Assembly (NCBI GenBank): GCA_039566865.1
Contig: CM076956.1
Coordinates: 14,457,511 to 14,521,510, forward strand
Source of the DNA: Aurelia coerulea
Lineage: Eukaryota > Cnidaria > Scyphozoa > Semaeostomeae > Ulmaridae
DNA: 64,000 nucleotides
Direction: 5' to 3'
How positions within the stretch are numbered: the stretch's first letter is position 1; every line of letters starts with the position of its first letter. Below the pieces are notes generated by a model that did not search any database, had not been told where the DNA came from, and saw only the letters and a list, made by a program, of their open reading frames with translations. A program made the position numbers and the translations under genes. Shown piece after piece: positions 37,263 to 49,779 of this stretch.

Positions 37263-38291
37263 GAGTAGCGTCGCCCATTATGGCCGGTCACCCATTCTGG
37301 TCGGCTAGCAAGAGAAATTAAATTTCAGGCGACTGACGACTAGTAATAAAATTGGAATTGCGCGGAAAATCTTCGCTGACATCTGTTTCATCATGATTTG
37401 ACCTTCATTGAAGTTTCAGTTCATTTGCATTGAAACCCGACGAGATGGTTTGTGCATATCTCTAATTGATTCTCTCAAGTATTGCAAATTTCACGATTCT
37501 CTTTACATTCCTTCCTTCTTTTTCGTTCGCTCGGTACCTTGCGGTTTGAAATTTTTGAAATATGCTTTGATTTTTCAGAAGTCCTGTCTCTTGAGAGGAA
37601 ATCTACAATGAAACCAAAGCAAAGTGACTTCTGATTCAGATTTAAGGTTATGAAGTCTGACTGCTGCTAATTGCCATTTTCGTCGCCCATTATGCCCATC
37701 AGTTTACCAGAGTAGTTTCCAATCGCTTCAAAATATTAAAATGCAACATTTATTTAAAAAAACACCAATTCGGGTTAAAATCTTACTTACTGACTTGGAA
37801 AATCATCGAAACCCAGAAAAACGCAGCATTATATTAAGTCTATTTGCATTTTAGAAACTATGCCAAAACTCATCCATCCATGTACAAGAGATAAGGCAGG
37901 ATTTAGAACAACTCGAAGCATGTATTTCAGTTGCCAAAACTCGCAGTTTAGGTTAATTCTTATTGATATTTTTGGGTTTAAAGTACCAAATGATAAACAA
38001 AGAACAGTAATCAAAACTGTTTTTCTTATTAAAACTTTTTACCGGAGAGTAGTGTTCATTGTTTCTCCTGCGGCCATAATGGGCGACGCTAGATGAAAAC
38101 GATGTTTTTATCCCCTTCTTTAAAATCTTCTAAAATCAGTATAAAGACTTTACGTAAGAAATCAATACTCTGTGATCTGGTTCTCCATTAGTTGGTGATA
38201 TAATATGGCTATTTGGTTTATTCATTGATTGCTCTTTTTGGATCTAACTCAGAACTTCGCGACGACATGGGCATAATGGGCGACACCACTC
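37263..38291. mobile_element. TA-flanked, mariner-like non-autonomous transposon inside unit C
   Basis: TA precedes (37261-37262) and follows (38292-38293) the element. The ends are inverted GAGTAGCGTCGCCCATTATG and GAGTGGTGTCGCCCATTATG. Units A and B preserve the empty site (a single TA before ggaatca), which proves insertion. A second inner pair of the motif CGTCGCCCATTATG lies near 37680 and, inverted, 38075, suggesting a nested copy or subterminal repeats. Its two short ORFs (67 and 78 codons) do not resemble a transposase. Confidence 0.8.
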
Positions 38292-41200
38292 TAGGAATCA
38301 AGTAGAGTTTAATTTTGTAAATGTTTTCTTCGGACACTCTGGTCAAAGTGAAAAAGTTTTCGGAAACAAAGATTCAAAGGCTCTCTGATCATAAATGATT
38401 TCAAACTTAGTTCATTTTATTTCTTTCATTTCCTCTCTTATCCCATACTTTTCTGTGACTAGTATCTAGCGAAGCTGGCATCACACTTGCAGCAATTTTC
38501 ATGCTATTAAGGCTAGCATTTTGTTAAAACTGGTTTCATTTGTCGCAGGTAATGCGTCTTATTTAAGAAGCGGCATAGAAAACGCATGATTCCTGCATAG
38601 GATAAACCAACATTTGCAATGTACGACAAAATAAAGTTACTAAAGTCTGTCTAAAATTAGATGTCAACTTCAAATGCCCGCGAAAGACAACAATAGAAGT
38701 GTTTTGCAAAGGAATTTTGCATTGCAGTAAATCTCAGGTGACAACTAATTTGAGACGAACTTTAATAGCTTTGAAATACATAAGCAATGTTTACAAGCAG
38801 TGCTCGAATTCGTAAATTGAAAATTTTTATGATTGTTACAGAATATTTAGAGCCCAAACTAGCTGTGCTTAAATCAAAATAGCCAAGTCAATGGAGTTTA
38901 ACACAACAACGTTATAAACTTGCAGGATATATCCATGTTGATTTGAGAATATCTCCTTGAAGCACAATTTTTAGAATGGTCTCCTGTCATTTAGTTGACC
39001 TTCACTTGCCGAACATAAATTTATCCTGCTCTAAATTTTCCTGCCTTACCCTAAATACAGACAAATGAGACTGTTGCTCAAAACGAGAAACTGAATAAAA
39101 AAACTACTCACGTGCCACATTAGAAATTAGCTGAATTCGGCATTAAGGCAGCCTTAGAACCACCAGCCACTCTGGGGCATTCAACATTGTCGCAATTCTT
39201 TCAAACCTCGCTCTTCGACACATAGGGCAGCCATTCAGCAATGTCTTAAGTCTTTACGAACATGGAGCATTTGAAATATTCAGCATTTTCTCAGTTTTAC
39301 ATTGTGGTACTTCGCCACTCGATTCACAAATCAGGCAAAAAACAATGGTACATAAATGTAAAAGGGCAGCAATAGAATCATGAGGGTAGTTGAAGCATAC
39401 AGCAATGTCACAGTTCTTAATGGCACTTCATCTCTCAACGAATAAGGCAAGCATTCATCAATGTCTCGATTCTTTGCAGCACTATCGACACATGGGGCAG
39501 GCACTCAGCAATGTCACAATTCTTCATGGCATTTCACCTCTCAACGAATAAGGCAGGCATTTATCAATGTCTCGATTCTTTGCAGCACTATCAACACATG
39601 ATGCAGGCACTCAGCAATGTCACAATTCTTTACAAAATTATCCATATAAACATGGGGCAATTAGGGAGTATTCACAATGTCACAATTACTCATGGCACGC
39701 ACTTAATGTAGGCTTTCATCTCAATGTCTCAATTCTTTGCCACAATTCGCCTGTCAACTCATGGGGCAGGCATTTATCAATTTTACAATTCCTTACAGCG
39801 TTTCGCCTCTCAGCAAATAAGGTAGACATTCATCAATGTCTCAATTCTGTGTGGCACTTCTCCTGTCGAACATGGGGCAGGTATTCAGCATTGTCATGAT
39901 TCTTTATAACAATTCACTATTATAGTAGCCTTGAAACATGGGACAAGCATTCAATAAATACACTGTTCTTCTTCTGCACATTGAAAAAGAAATCTCTGTT
40001 CTTAATGCTCGAGAAATGTAGAAATTTCATGTTTGGGAGTATCTTCAATTTTGCATCTTCAATTTATCTTCTTTGGTGTTCAGTTTCTTTCATGTCCTTC
40101 AGTTCTAACTTTTTGTGATTTTTTCAAAATTTTCTAATTCTATTTTGAAAGTGCAACCTCGGGGAAGGGATCCCCCAATATGGCCAAACAGGGAGGATCC
40201 AATCAGGGTTAAAGAGGCTTAAAGTAACAAAAATTAGAACTTCCGCTCACGTTGTAGTAAGTTTTTACGAAAACACACGAGTGGTAGTTCATGAACCTAG
40301 AAATTAGTCAACTGGTAGCATACACATATCATAATGACCTGATACGTTTGATCAATTGGTTTGATAATATCCAGTAGCAAAAAACTTACAAAACAGAGCA
40401 ACTTCAAATTTATTGACGAACATTCCTGCAACTATTTTTCCTGTTTGGAGACTCAACAAAGGGTACTCGTGGAGGAGCGTCCTGAGATGAAATCTCGTTG
40501 CTGCCAAGGAATCTTAGAATATCCCCTACCCCCCTCCAAAAACAATTTTGTAGCATATGTTTACAAGTAGGGCAATTTAGTAGCCATTCGGAAGACCCTC
40601 AAACCGGTTCTACCTCCTTATTAGGCCATAATGTGAGTACTCCCCTCCATCCCAAGAGTGTCATATTCGATATTTTGCTGCCATAAAAACGTATGAATAG
40701 TTATGTACAATAAGTCCTAAAGCATCTTGAGGGAGTTTGCTCTTCAGGTTAATGGCAGCAGTCCATTAGAGGTTTTTACTGTTCTATTTCCAGGTCAAAG
40801 ATGTTAAAAATTTAAATCTGTAATAAGTCCATGTTGCCATGAAATTTATTATAGAGTCTGATCTTCTGTAACTTAATTCACCAAAAAGCAAAGGTATATT
40901 TACATTTCTAAGTCCAAAATGAGTCCATAAACTAATCCTGTAAAAGTTCATGCTGCTCTAGCTTCCATCATAAAAAGCCTGTTAATAGTGTAAGCTGACC
41001 TTAATAATCAACATTGATAAACAATCCTTAAAGTCTTAAGTCTATAATTTGTCCATAAATTTCTGAAGACTTGAGTGAGTCCATAAAACAATAAATGAAC
41101 AAAAATTTATTCTGTTCTAACTTGCACGATCACAAAAACCTTAAATACTTCAAACTCCAATGTCCATAGATTTAATTGTTAAACGTTTAACCCGACTTGA

Positions 41201-42380
41201 ACGATCAAAACTAATGCTCAATATTAGAAGTCCTAAGTCTGTAATGCGTCCATAAAACTCTGAAGTCCTGAGGGAGTCCATAAGACTGTTAATGAATATA
41301 AATTTATGCTGTTCTAACTTGCACGATGAAAGACTTACATACTTCAAACTCTAATGTCTATAGATTTAATTGTTAAACGTTTAAGCTGACTTGAACGATC
41401 AAACCTATTTTCTAATGCTCAATACTAGAAGTCCTCAGTCTGTAATGCGTCCATAAAACTCTATCGTCCTACTAATGAATATACTTTAAGCTATTCTAAC
41501 TTGTAAGATCAAAGTACTTAAATACCTTAAAGTCTAAAGTCCTTAATGAGTCCATGAAACTAATTATCAAATAAAAAGCTGTTCTACATTTTGAATTCCT
41601 AAATGAGTCCATGAAACTACCCTGGGTACCAGACTCTCTAACATTATGTTAGAGAGTCTGGTACCCAGTGTACCCTTAAACTAACTATCAAAACTCTCAA
41701 TCAAAGACTATAATTGTAAGCTACATATTCTAAAGTTTTTCTAAGATATTTTCTTATTCACAGGTATGTCCAAATAATATCTAATTTTAAACATTGATAT
41801 ACACGATCAAAGACGTTAGATACCTAAGACTCTATGAAAGTAATTATGAAAACTCTAAAGTCATCATAACTTAACGATCAAAGTTGTTAATACTTAAGAC
41901 TCTAAAGTCTTTAACGAATCAATAAAGACTATCAATCAAATTTTAAGCTACATATACTATAATACACGTTTAAAATATTTGGAGATCTAAGACTCTGAAG
42001 TCGTCAATGAGGCTATAAAAGCAATTATCAAAAGTCTGAAGCTCTGCTAACTTACACGTCCAAAAGTTGTAAATGATTAGAACTCTAAAGTGTCTAAAGT
42101 ACTTAAACTGGAAAGTCCTTAATGAGTCCAGGAAACTATAGCTATTCTAACTTCAAATCAAAGAGCTCAGATACTTGACAACTTTATAGATTATGTTGAG
42201 TCCATAAAACTGAATAGATACTTAAAACTCTAAAGTATTTAATGAGTCCATAAAGCTATATGAAAACTCTGAAGCTATTCTAATTTAAACATCAACATTT
42301 TATACGCTCTACGGTCGGTGATAAGTTGAAACTAGAATATCTTTGCAAGAGTTTTTCTTTTCGTGATCGTCTTTGTTTGC

Positions 42381-45300
42381 CTCTCAGGACTTTCTCCCAT
42401 TCTGTTTAATTCATGTTCATTTCATGTTCATTCGATTATGCCAGTTGTCCCTGAAAAGTGAAAATGAGCTACGAAGAAACTGCAAATGATATTGTTGAAA
42501 AGTAAGGATAAGAGGAATGCTTCCAAGAATAAACACTTGCAGTTATGCAACTTGCTTTAGAAACGAATTGCCATTCAAAATAAATAAAATTATGCAAAAT
42601 TTGAATTTGAATTTTTGAAAATTTTTTCGTGAATTAGTTCCCTTACCATTGAGATGGTCGTCACCAAAAGACCTCATGTTTGTTGCTATCTCCTCGTCTT
42701 ACCATGAAACTTCAGCTTCCTTTGAATTATGAATTTGCGAAAAAAGCAAAAATGCCGCAAAACGTCGACCAAACGTGACAAAAGAAAAGCGCGAAGCGGA
42801 TGGAAGTAAGAATGTAAAAAGTTTGAACATGATCATTTATGAATTATTTCCCTTATCATTGTAATTGTCACCAAAAACTCCAGCATATGTCCTGCTACTA
42901 CCATGAAGCATCATATCCCCAAGAGCCACATAAACGCGCAATCGAAAAGCAAACATACCGCGATCTCTGCAAAAAAAACGCAAAAAAAAGTGCAAGGGAT
43001 GACCCGAAAAACATCATAAAAAAATCAGGAGATCTTCTGTTTCCATTTTTCCATCAAACTGTTCCAGACCATGTGCCCCTGCAAAAATAAGATTATTTAA
43101 GTTTGAAAGATAGATCTATTTCCATTCAGACACAATGTCTTATAGACTTATTCCATGAGTCTCAGCATCGCTCATTGAATTGCATAGTTGTACTGAATGA
43201 TCAGATTGAAAATATTCAACGAATGCAAGGAATACGTCGAAAGTCTAAATATCTGACTCAGTTGTAAATAGCTAGATATTTGTATATCCATTTTGAGTAG
43301 AATATAGCATTTTCATTCCAAAGAAGGCCTTGATTAGCTTTGACTTTCAGGCCTACTACAAATAAATGAATGATAATACCACCATAGTTGTCCATACATA
43401 TTACCGGAAACCATAGTGTCTCTTCATCGTCTTCGGCCAAGTAACCATTTCGAAAATCAAGAAAAACTACATCACCACCAATGTTTTTCAGCTTCCATTG
43501 TCCGCAAAGCGCGCAGTGTCCGTAAAACCGCAAAAAAGCGTGGCAAGCTGGATCTATGAACATTGCACGCTGTGTAAGGAAAATATGCCGTAAATGCTGC
43601 GATGAGGCCTCTTTCGCCTAACTAAAACTGTTCGCAAACTTCTCAGCTCAGTACGCGCAGTGAAAAGGAAAAATAGCCGAATTAGTCCAAGCGTTCTCTT
43701 CTTCTGGGTGATGCCAAGGGGTCATTGTCTACGTTACTTCCATTTTTTCATCAATATGGTAAGCACAAGTTACCCCTGCAAGAAAGTAAAAGTAATCTCA
43801 ATCTTGAAATAGTGATCAATCTCTCTTCTAAAGATTTGAATTTTCGTGATTTATCATTCATGCAAAAATAACAAAATCCTAATTTTTTTCATGACATAGG
43901 CCATAACTAGCTGTAATCTCGCGATTCCTTTGGCCAACTGTAAATAAATAAAAGATGATAAGAATTCTGCAGTAAATGACTTGATATATTACCTTAAGTA
44001 TATGTGTTTGAAAAATATTTGCGGTCATGTTATTTGTCACTCGAAGTCCCAGCACAACAAAGCACCAATACTTCTTAGTCGTCAGTTTTCACAAAAGCGC
44101 TCAGCGCAAAAGAAAAGGGCGCCGTTAGCTGCTGTAATCAAGTCACTCTTGCCAAAAACGTATGGACACTTTTCAGTGCTTATCGTCCGAAAAGACGCAA
44201 GGCGCAATAGAAAAAATCCTGCAAAATGGTTCAATCGTGCAAAGCGGTGGAGTTAAGAGATGCTGGAACATATGACAGCTCCTTCATTAAGGTGAAACTA
44301 GATGTCTAACCAAGCCTTTTTTGGGACCAACAATGAAATTATCTCAGGCCTACCTAAGAGCTGGCTTCTGGACAGCCAAATTTTTTCAAACAAGCAGAAT
44401 ATTCATGTTGAATTTTGTCAAACTGAATACGTTTTTGTGGATTTGAACATCCGCTTTCTAAAAGGGAATGTGCAGTTGAATAATTCATCTTGCTTGTGGA
44501 ACTGCACTGTCTAGAAACCACCCTTGAAAGCGCTCTTTGTTAAAGTCCGTAAAACGCTACGTAACTAAACCAAAGAACACTTGGAGCCCGTATAACGATA
44601 CGCAGCTCATGATAATCAAACTCACTGAATAAAATTGATGGAACACTACGTGAGAACAGATTTCAATTCACACTTCAATCTGTAAAACTCTACGTCGTTT
44701 CAGGACAGCGTCCTAACTTCAGCTATTACCTAAAAGGCTGCTTTGTAGTCAGTCAAATTTTCCAAGCAAGAAGAAAATTCATGTTGAGTATGGAAAAATG
44801 CCGTCAAACTGAATACAATTTTGTAAATTTGCACATCAACTGTTAAAACAGGAGTGTGTTGAATTCTCCTGTTTCACTGACTTCCTAAAAACCATCCTTG
44901 AAAGTGCTCTTTGTTAAAGTCCGTAAAACGCTACGTAACTAAACCAAAGAACACTCAGAGCCCGTATAACGATACGCAGCTCATGATAATCAAACTCACT
45001 GACTAAAACTGATGGAACACTACGTGGGAAAAGATTTCAATTCACATCGTCCTAACTTCAGCTATTACCTAAAGGCTGCTTTGTAGTCAGTCAAATTTTC
45101 CAAGCAAGAAGAAAATTCATGTTGAGTATGGACAAATGCTGTCTTCTTGAATTGAATAAGGATTTGTAAATTTGCACATCAACTGTTAAAACAGGAGTTA
45201 TTGTGCACTTGAATTACCCTCCTGCTTGTGAAATTTTTTACCGACTAAAAACCATCTTTGAAAGCGCCCTTTGTTAAAGTCCGTAAAACGCTACGTAACT

Positions 45301-46395
45301 AAACCAAAGAACGCTTGAAGCTCGTATAACGATACGCAGCTCATGAAAATTAAAATTCGCTGACTAAAACTGATATGATACTTCTAAATTCAGTAAAATA
45401 TTCATCTGACACTGGTCACAGAAAGTCGCCAGATAGGATCCGAAAGAGGAGAAAAGTTAATAATCATAGTTTACTGTATTTGAAAGAAGCTGATCAGAAA
45501 GCCTATTTATATCCTAATCAGTTAAATTTTCGTCTGAAACTGCATGCTCGTTAGCGCAACTTACCTACCTATTTAATAAATTTGATTGGCGCTCTGATTG
45601 GCAAATTTCAATGCGCTGTACTCCATTTTTTTCTAGTTTCTTCTATTTGGGATCATTTGACGATTTGCTGTTATCATTGTCGGACGAAAAGGAACAAATA
45701 GAAACAACATAGCTTGGGTTCTTTAAAGATGATTTCAATTTGGAAGCGTTTTTCCTGCGACTGCCAAGATATGGCTCGACTTTTGTGAAACTTTAATTCC
45801 TCCGCTTGTCAGCCTTATTTGAGAAGTGGCAAGGAAAACGCTTCCAATGAAACCAGCTTTGGAGAACCCGGCCTTCGAAGTCAAAACTGTTTCTCAACAC
45901 AGGTAAAATGGCCATGAAATACAACGCAGTTATAACAATGCAACATTTCGCGCTGAGAATCTCACACCATTACTGATACAACAAAAGCGTAGGATAACAT
46001 ACCACTGTGACATTTGTTGCACCACGTCTTCAAGGAGTTATTGCATGGATGCAGATGAATGCAGCATTTCATTGTTAATACCATTTTTTGTATTTTATAT
46101 CTGTTTTACCTGTGCAACGCGAGAAACAGAAACGCAAACAAGGGGTATTTGGGTGAAAAGAAATTTAGAACATCGCCATTTTTTAGAAAATTTCTTCATT
46201 ACAGCATGCTTTTGGTTACCGAATGAAATATACTGTCCTGAATTTCATGAATTTTCTCCCAAATTAGCACCTGTTTGTCCCTAAAAACTCACGTGCCAAA
46301 TCGAGAAATTGGCTGAATTCACCAAGAAAGCAGCCTTTGAAACATGGAAAGGGCATTCAGCAATGGCACAATTCTTGATCACAATGAATCTTGAA
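42381..46395 (-). repeat. macrosatellite unit D (truncated, ~4.0 kb)
   Basis: It matches the first half of unit A (about 16.43-20.53 kb), then similarity fades at about 46395. Hairpin cores lie at 44529-44581, 44903-44955 and 45263-45315. Everything right of the cgtctgacactg block, including the minisatellites, is missing. This is the end of the array. Confidence 0.85.
44529..45315. repeat. three hairpin-core repeats, unit D
   Basis: Cores lie at 44529-44581, 44903-44955 and 45263-45315. Pair 3 of the stem is C/A (unpaired), T-A and C-G respectively. The loop remains identical although the spacers between the cores are deleted in places. Confidence 0.8.
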
Positions 46396-46429
46396 AGCCC
46401 TCAGAAGTGAATAGATAATCTCTCAGCGA

Positions 46430-46905
46430 CCCTTGGCTTCAAAAAGAATTTCTGTGCTTCAAATCTTCAAGTTCAGTTGTGGAAGTTGGTAAATATGCTC
46501 TTGAAATATTCCTCGTGTCTGTGTTTACTTTGCCAAGTATCTTTTGATATCATTTAGTCTGTTGTCTACCTTTAAATATCATGAGTTTCTTGTGGCGTCT
46601 TCCAACGAATTCAAAAGCGCGGCAGACGGTCGTCAAAATATGAATCTCTGTGCAGCAAATCCTTCAAGTTAATTCGTGGATATTGGTAATTTTGCTCTGG
46701 AATAACTCTGGAAATAGTACTCATGTCCATGTTTACCTTGCCAAATATCTTCTAGTATCATTTGGTCTATTATTCTCCGTTTATTCTCCGTTTCGTGAAA
46801 CCATTTCCAACGAATTTAAAAAGCGCGGCGAACCGTCTTCGTCATTTCGTACGAGCATGTTTCTTGTACAACCGGCCAGCAAATTCTTTGCTTCCAACTG
46901 AAATA
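46430..46905 (+). repeat. ~207-bp tandem duplication flanking the array
   Basis: gtttactttgccaagtatct near 46523 recurs (two changes) near 46731. ccaacgaattcaaaagcgcgg near 46602 recurs near 46808. Parts resemble the 'ctcgtgyccgaagtg' block that follows the truncation point in complete units, so this may be degenerate unit sequence. Confidence 0.6.
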
Positions 46906-47890
46906 TCTTTTTTGGCTTGCACGAAGACAAAGTACGAGAACAAAGAACGTAAATTCCCATAAGGATGCTAGCCTAAACCACAAATCAATTATGATGCCAA
47001 TTTCCAAGTATCTAGGAGCAGGGACTTTGCTGATTGGCTGAGGAGAGGTTTGAGTGACAGCGCACGCTTCAATGTTAATGCAATTCGGGCGTAATTCTCA
47101 GTCATCGCAAGGTCATGGTCTTTGAAGACTTCGTTTGGAAATTAATTTTATAGAACAAAGCCTTACTAAGCTCAAGGGGCAACAAACAAAAGGCTGCTAT
47201 CAATAACGATCCCAATGGGAGAATCAACGGCCTGATTGGTTGCACAAAATGAAGTGATTGACAATCCACGTTCAGTTTCCCTGGTTACCTCTCAGTCACT
47301 CATCCAGTTTCCATGGAAGATTGCATCGCTCGTTCGCCGCCTTGGATTTGCAAGGCCTCCCCAAACCTTTCTGCAAGGAAAATTTAACTGCAGATATTTG
47401 CAGAAGCCCTGTCATTTTCACCTTGCCTTTCAAAATAAGAAACTGCTTCTGAGAGGCTGAACAATTTAAGAAACCATTCAAGATCTTGTAATTTGCAGCC
47501 TCGCGTCTCCTATTTTCAAGACGATAAAATGTTGTCCACAGCTGCTCAAAATATTTACAGCTTTTGTTGCAAATTTACTGAAATTGAAGTCGATCCACTT
47601 CTTGCTGTAGGTTCTGCTTTCGATGTACCTGAAAACATCCTTTAGAAAAGCATAAACACAGGGACTTGCAAAATTAGTAAGAACCCAGCCTTTTCAAGTC
47701 TTCAAGAGTTAAGAAATTATAAAGAATGGCATGTTTCTCTCGCAGTTAAAGCTGCTTCCTTTTCAAGTTTTGCTTGAAACTCTCAACTTGCTTGAAGCTC
47801 AGACTGCAATCTTTGCATCTCGAAATGTTTAAGGAAGAAATTGCCGCTAACTGCAAATGAAGGGACTACGCGTATTTTTTTGAAAGAAAC
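46906..47890. other. no gene recognised
   Basis: Short ORFs on both strands near 47.24-47.48 kb overlap each other and lack recognisable domains. No RNA gene or repeat seen. Confidence 0.4.
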
Positions 47891-47897
47891 TAAGAAG

Positions 47898-48425
47898 TTG
47901 GCCCAGTACTGAAAGTTTCTTGAAATTATCAGATTTTCAGTACTCAGAGTTTCTTAACAGTGTCTTAGAGGTTCCATAACAATATTCATGTTCACTACCT
48001 GTGCCCTCGTGAACATTTCAAAATAAGATTTGTTAAGCCTTTCCGATCTTTAGACGTTACCAGAGACGTAGGAACCGGGGGGAACGTAGGAACTCCCCCC
48101 CCCCCAAGATTTTTCAACGAACAAAGGAGTGCCCTTTTTATTTTCAGGAAGTGCCCCTTCACCTTATTGAAAAAATTTCCCTCGAACTGTTTGCCCTCCC
48201 CCCCCCCCCAGTTTGAGATGCTTCCTTCATCCCTGGACATTACTCAAGTACCTACCTTATGAGAAATATGATACAGGAACAAGTGAAAGTAAAGTAAGAA
48301 TATTTCAAGGATTTCCTTTATCAAAATAAATAGTTTCTTAACTTATATTTTCCTTGTAATAGAGTTCGATCTGAGAGTTGAGTTTCTTATGGGCAGTTTC
48401 TTATAAAAAAATACACGTACCTATT
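47898..48425. repeat. dispersed repeat family R (copy 1), interrupted by a poly-C insertion
   Basis: Recognised by cagtactgaaagtttctt, ttagaggttccataacaat and ctgtgccctcgtgaacattt, then gatacaggaacaagtgaaag. Compared with copy 3 (51987-52345), a ~170-bp segment near 48060-48232 carrying two C-runs (48095-48105 and 48198-48209) is an insertion. Confidence 0.6.
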
Positions 48426-48689
48426 CCTGCCTGCTCTTTGTCAACATTGTTTTTATTTTAGTTTAAGCAATCAAAGTGCATCCCAAACAGCTAAGGAATA
48501 GAGGAGAGCAAATTCTCCAAATATTACTTTGTGATTCTTAAACTTTGAAGAATTTGCTAACGCAAGATTTAACAACCTTGGAAATAGGTCCAGAACGATT
48601 TGGAGATCTTGGGAAGCTGCAAAACGTGCAGAAGGTGGTAAAAGGTATTTCACGAAATGTGATCGGCCATATGTGGGTCATATTCTCTT

Positions 48690-48765
48690 CTCGTGAAACG
48701 TGAAAAGCCAGTATTTATTGACGTGAAACGTGAAAACGCAATATTTTTGACGTGAAACGTGAAAT
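48690..48765 (+). repeat. short tandem repeat (gacgtgaaacgtgaaa)
   Basis: Three copies of 'gtgaaacgtgaaa' spaced ~30-35 bp apart. Non-coding. Confidence 0.6.
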
Positions 48766-49779
48766 TGAACACTCTACTTCTGTGATGCGTGATCTTGACC
48801 CCCCTCCCCCCTTGCCACCCTCCACATAGATCTTCATAAGAACGTGGAAGCTGTCTTGGGCATTTGCATTCAAAAGAATCTTCGTTTCGAACAGAATCCT
48901 TTCTTTTGAAGCATATCCTTCAAAAATCTTTGAAAATCCTTCAGTTCTGAAGAGTCTCATATTCATAAAATGTTTTGAAAAAGTGAAATACCCCTCAGAA
49001 TTATTGGTGGATTTATAGGGTCACAGAAAGTCTACAAAAACATCATGATTTGCCCAAAAGATATATGTACAGCTTTGATGGGAGTAATTCACCTCTCATG
49101 AAGCTGTTCACAATCACATGTAAGAATAGACTGATTATATGTTCGTAGGTTATCGCTATTGATAGGCTGATGGACGCTATAACTACGACTCATGGACTTA
49201 CGCTTCCAGAAACGGACATGGCCTAAATCACCTGCTATTTTTTCTCAAAACCATCGACCCTAAATCGCCGCAAAAAGTGGTTTTCCTGAAGTTCTACACT
49301 GCAAAACAAGCTATCAGTACTTAGATGAATGTTTCTTCAAGCTATTAAAGCAAAAAAATCCTACCCATAGGTGATATTTTGGTTATTTGGGGGCGCAAAA
49401 GATCTCGTAAATTCGCTCGTTACTTTGAGATTTTGATCGTTGGAGCAGTTCAGTCGAACGCGTTGTTCGAATTCGTTTGTTTGCCTTTGGCGGGAAGTTT
49501 GAATTGAAGAAGAATCAGCCAATCCCATCAAGTTATTTCAAGTCTTGCATCCTGATTGGTCCAGGAACAAATTTGTTCCTGGCGAGAATTTTTTTGCCGT
49601 TTTGAGAAGAGTTAGTTCATAAGGCCCTCGACTGGAGCGACAACAACAACATTAATTCACTTCAATTAGATGAGCGTAAGTTGAGGGTCCTTATGTAGTG
49701 AGGCTAATGTAAGAACATCAACTTGTGTAAAAATATCAACAAATATTACACTTATTTCGTTTATATGAAAACTAAGAGC
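48766..49779. other. no gene recognised
   Basis: A C-rich patch at about 48799-48811, then AT-rich sequence. A GC-richer stretch near 49.44-49.65 kb includes ttggcgggaa. Nothing more can be supported. Confidence 0.4.

Larger units (their letters stand above)
32613..42380 (-). repeat. macrosatellite unit C (~9.8 kb, enlarged)
   Basis: Third copy, about 1.8 kb longer than B. An internal duplication of ~790 bp (33225-34016 repeated from 34017) and a 1029-bp TA-flanked transposon (37263-38291) account for nearly all the excess. It has only two hairpin cores (35496-35548 and 35889-35941), while its ~55-bp minisatellite carries an extra ~112-bp duplication near 39.4-39.6 kb. Mini-palindrome at 41621-41669. 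Confidence 0.85.

Noticed and set aside
18604..45315. CRISPR-like spaced repeats
   Set aside because: Repeat spacing is ~400 bp with homologous, not unique, spacers, and the genome is eukaryotic.
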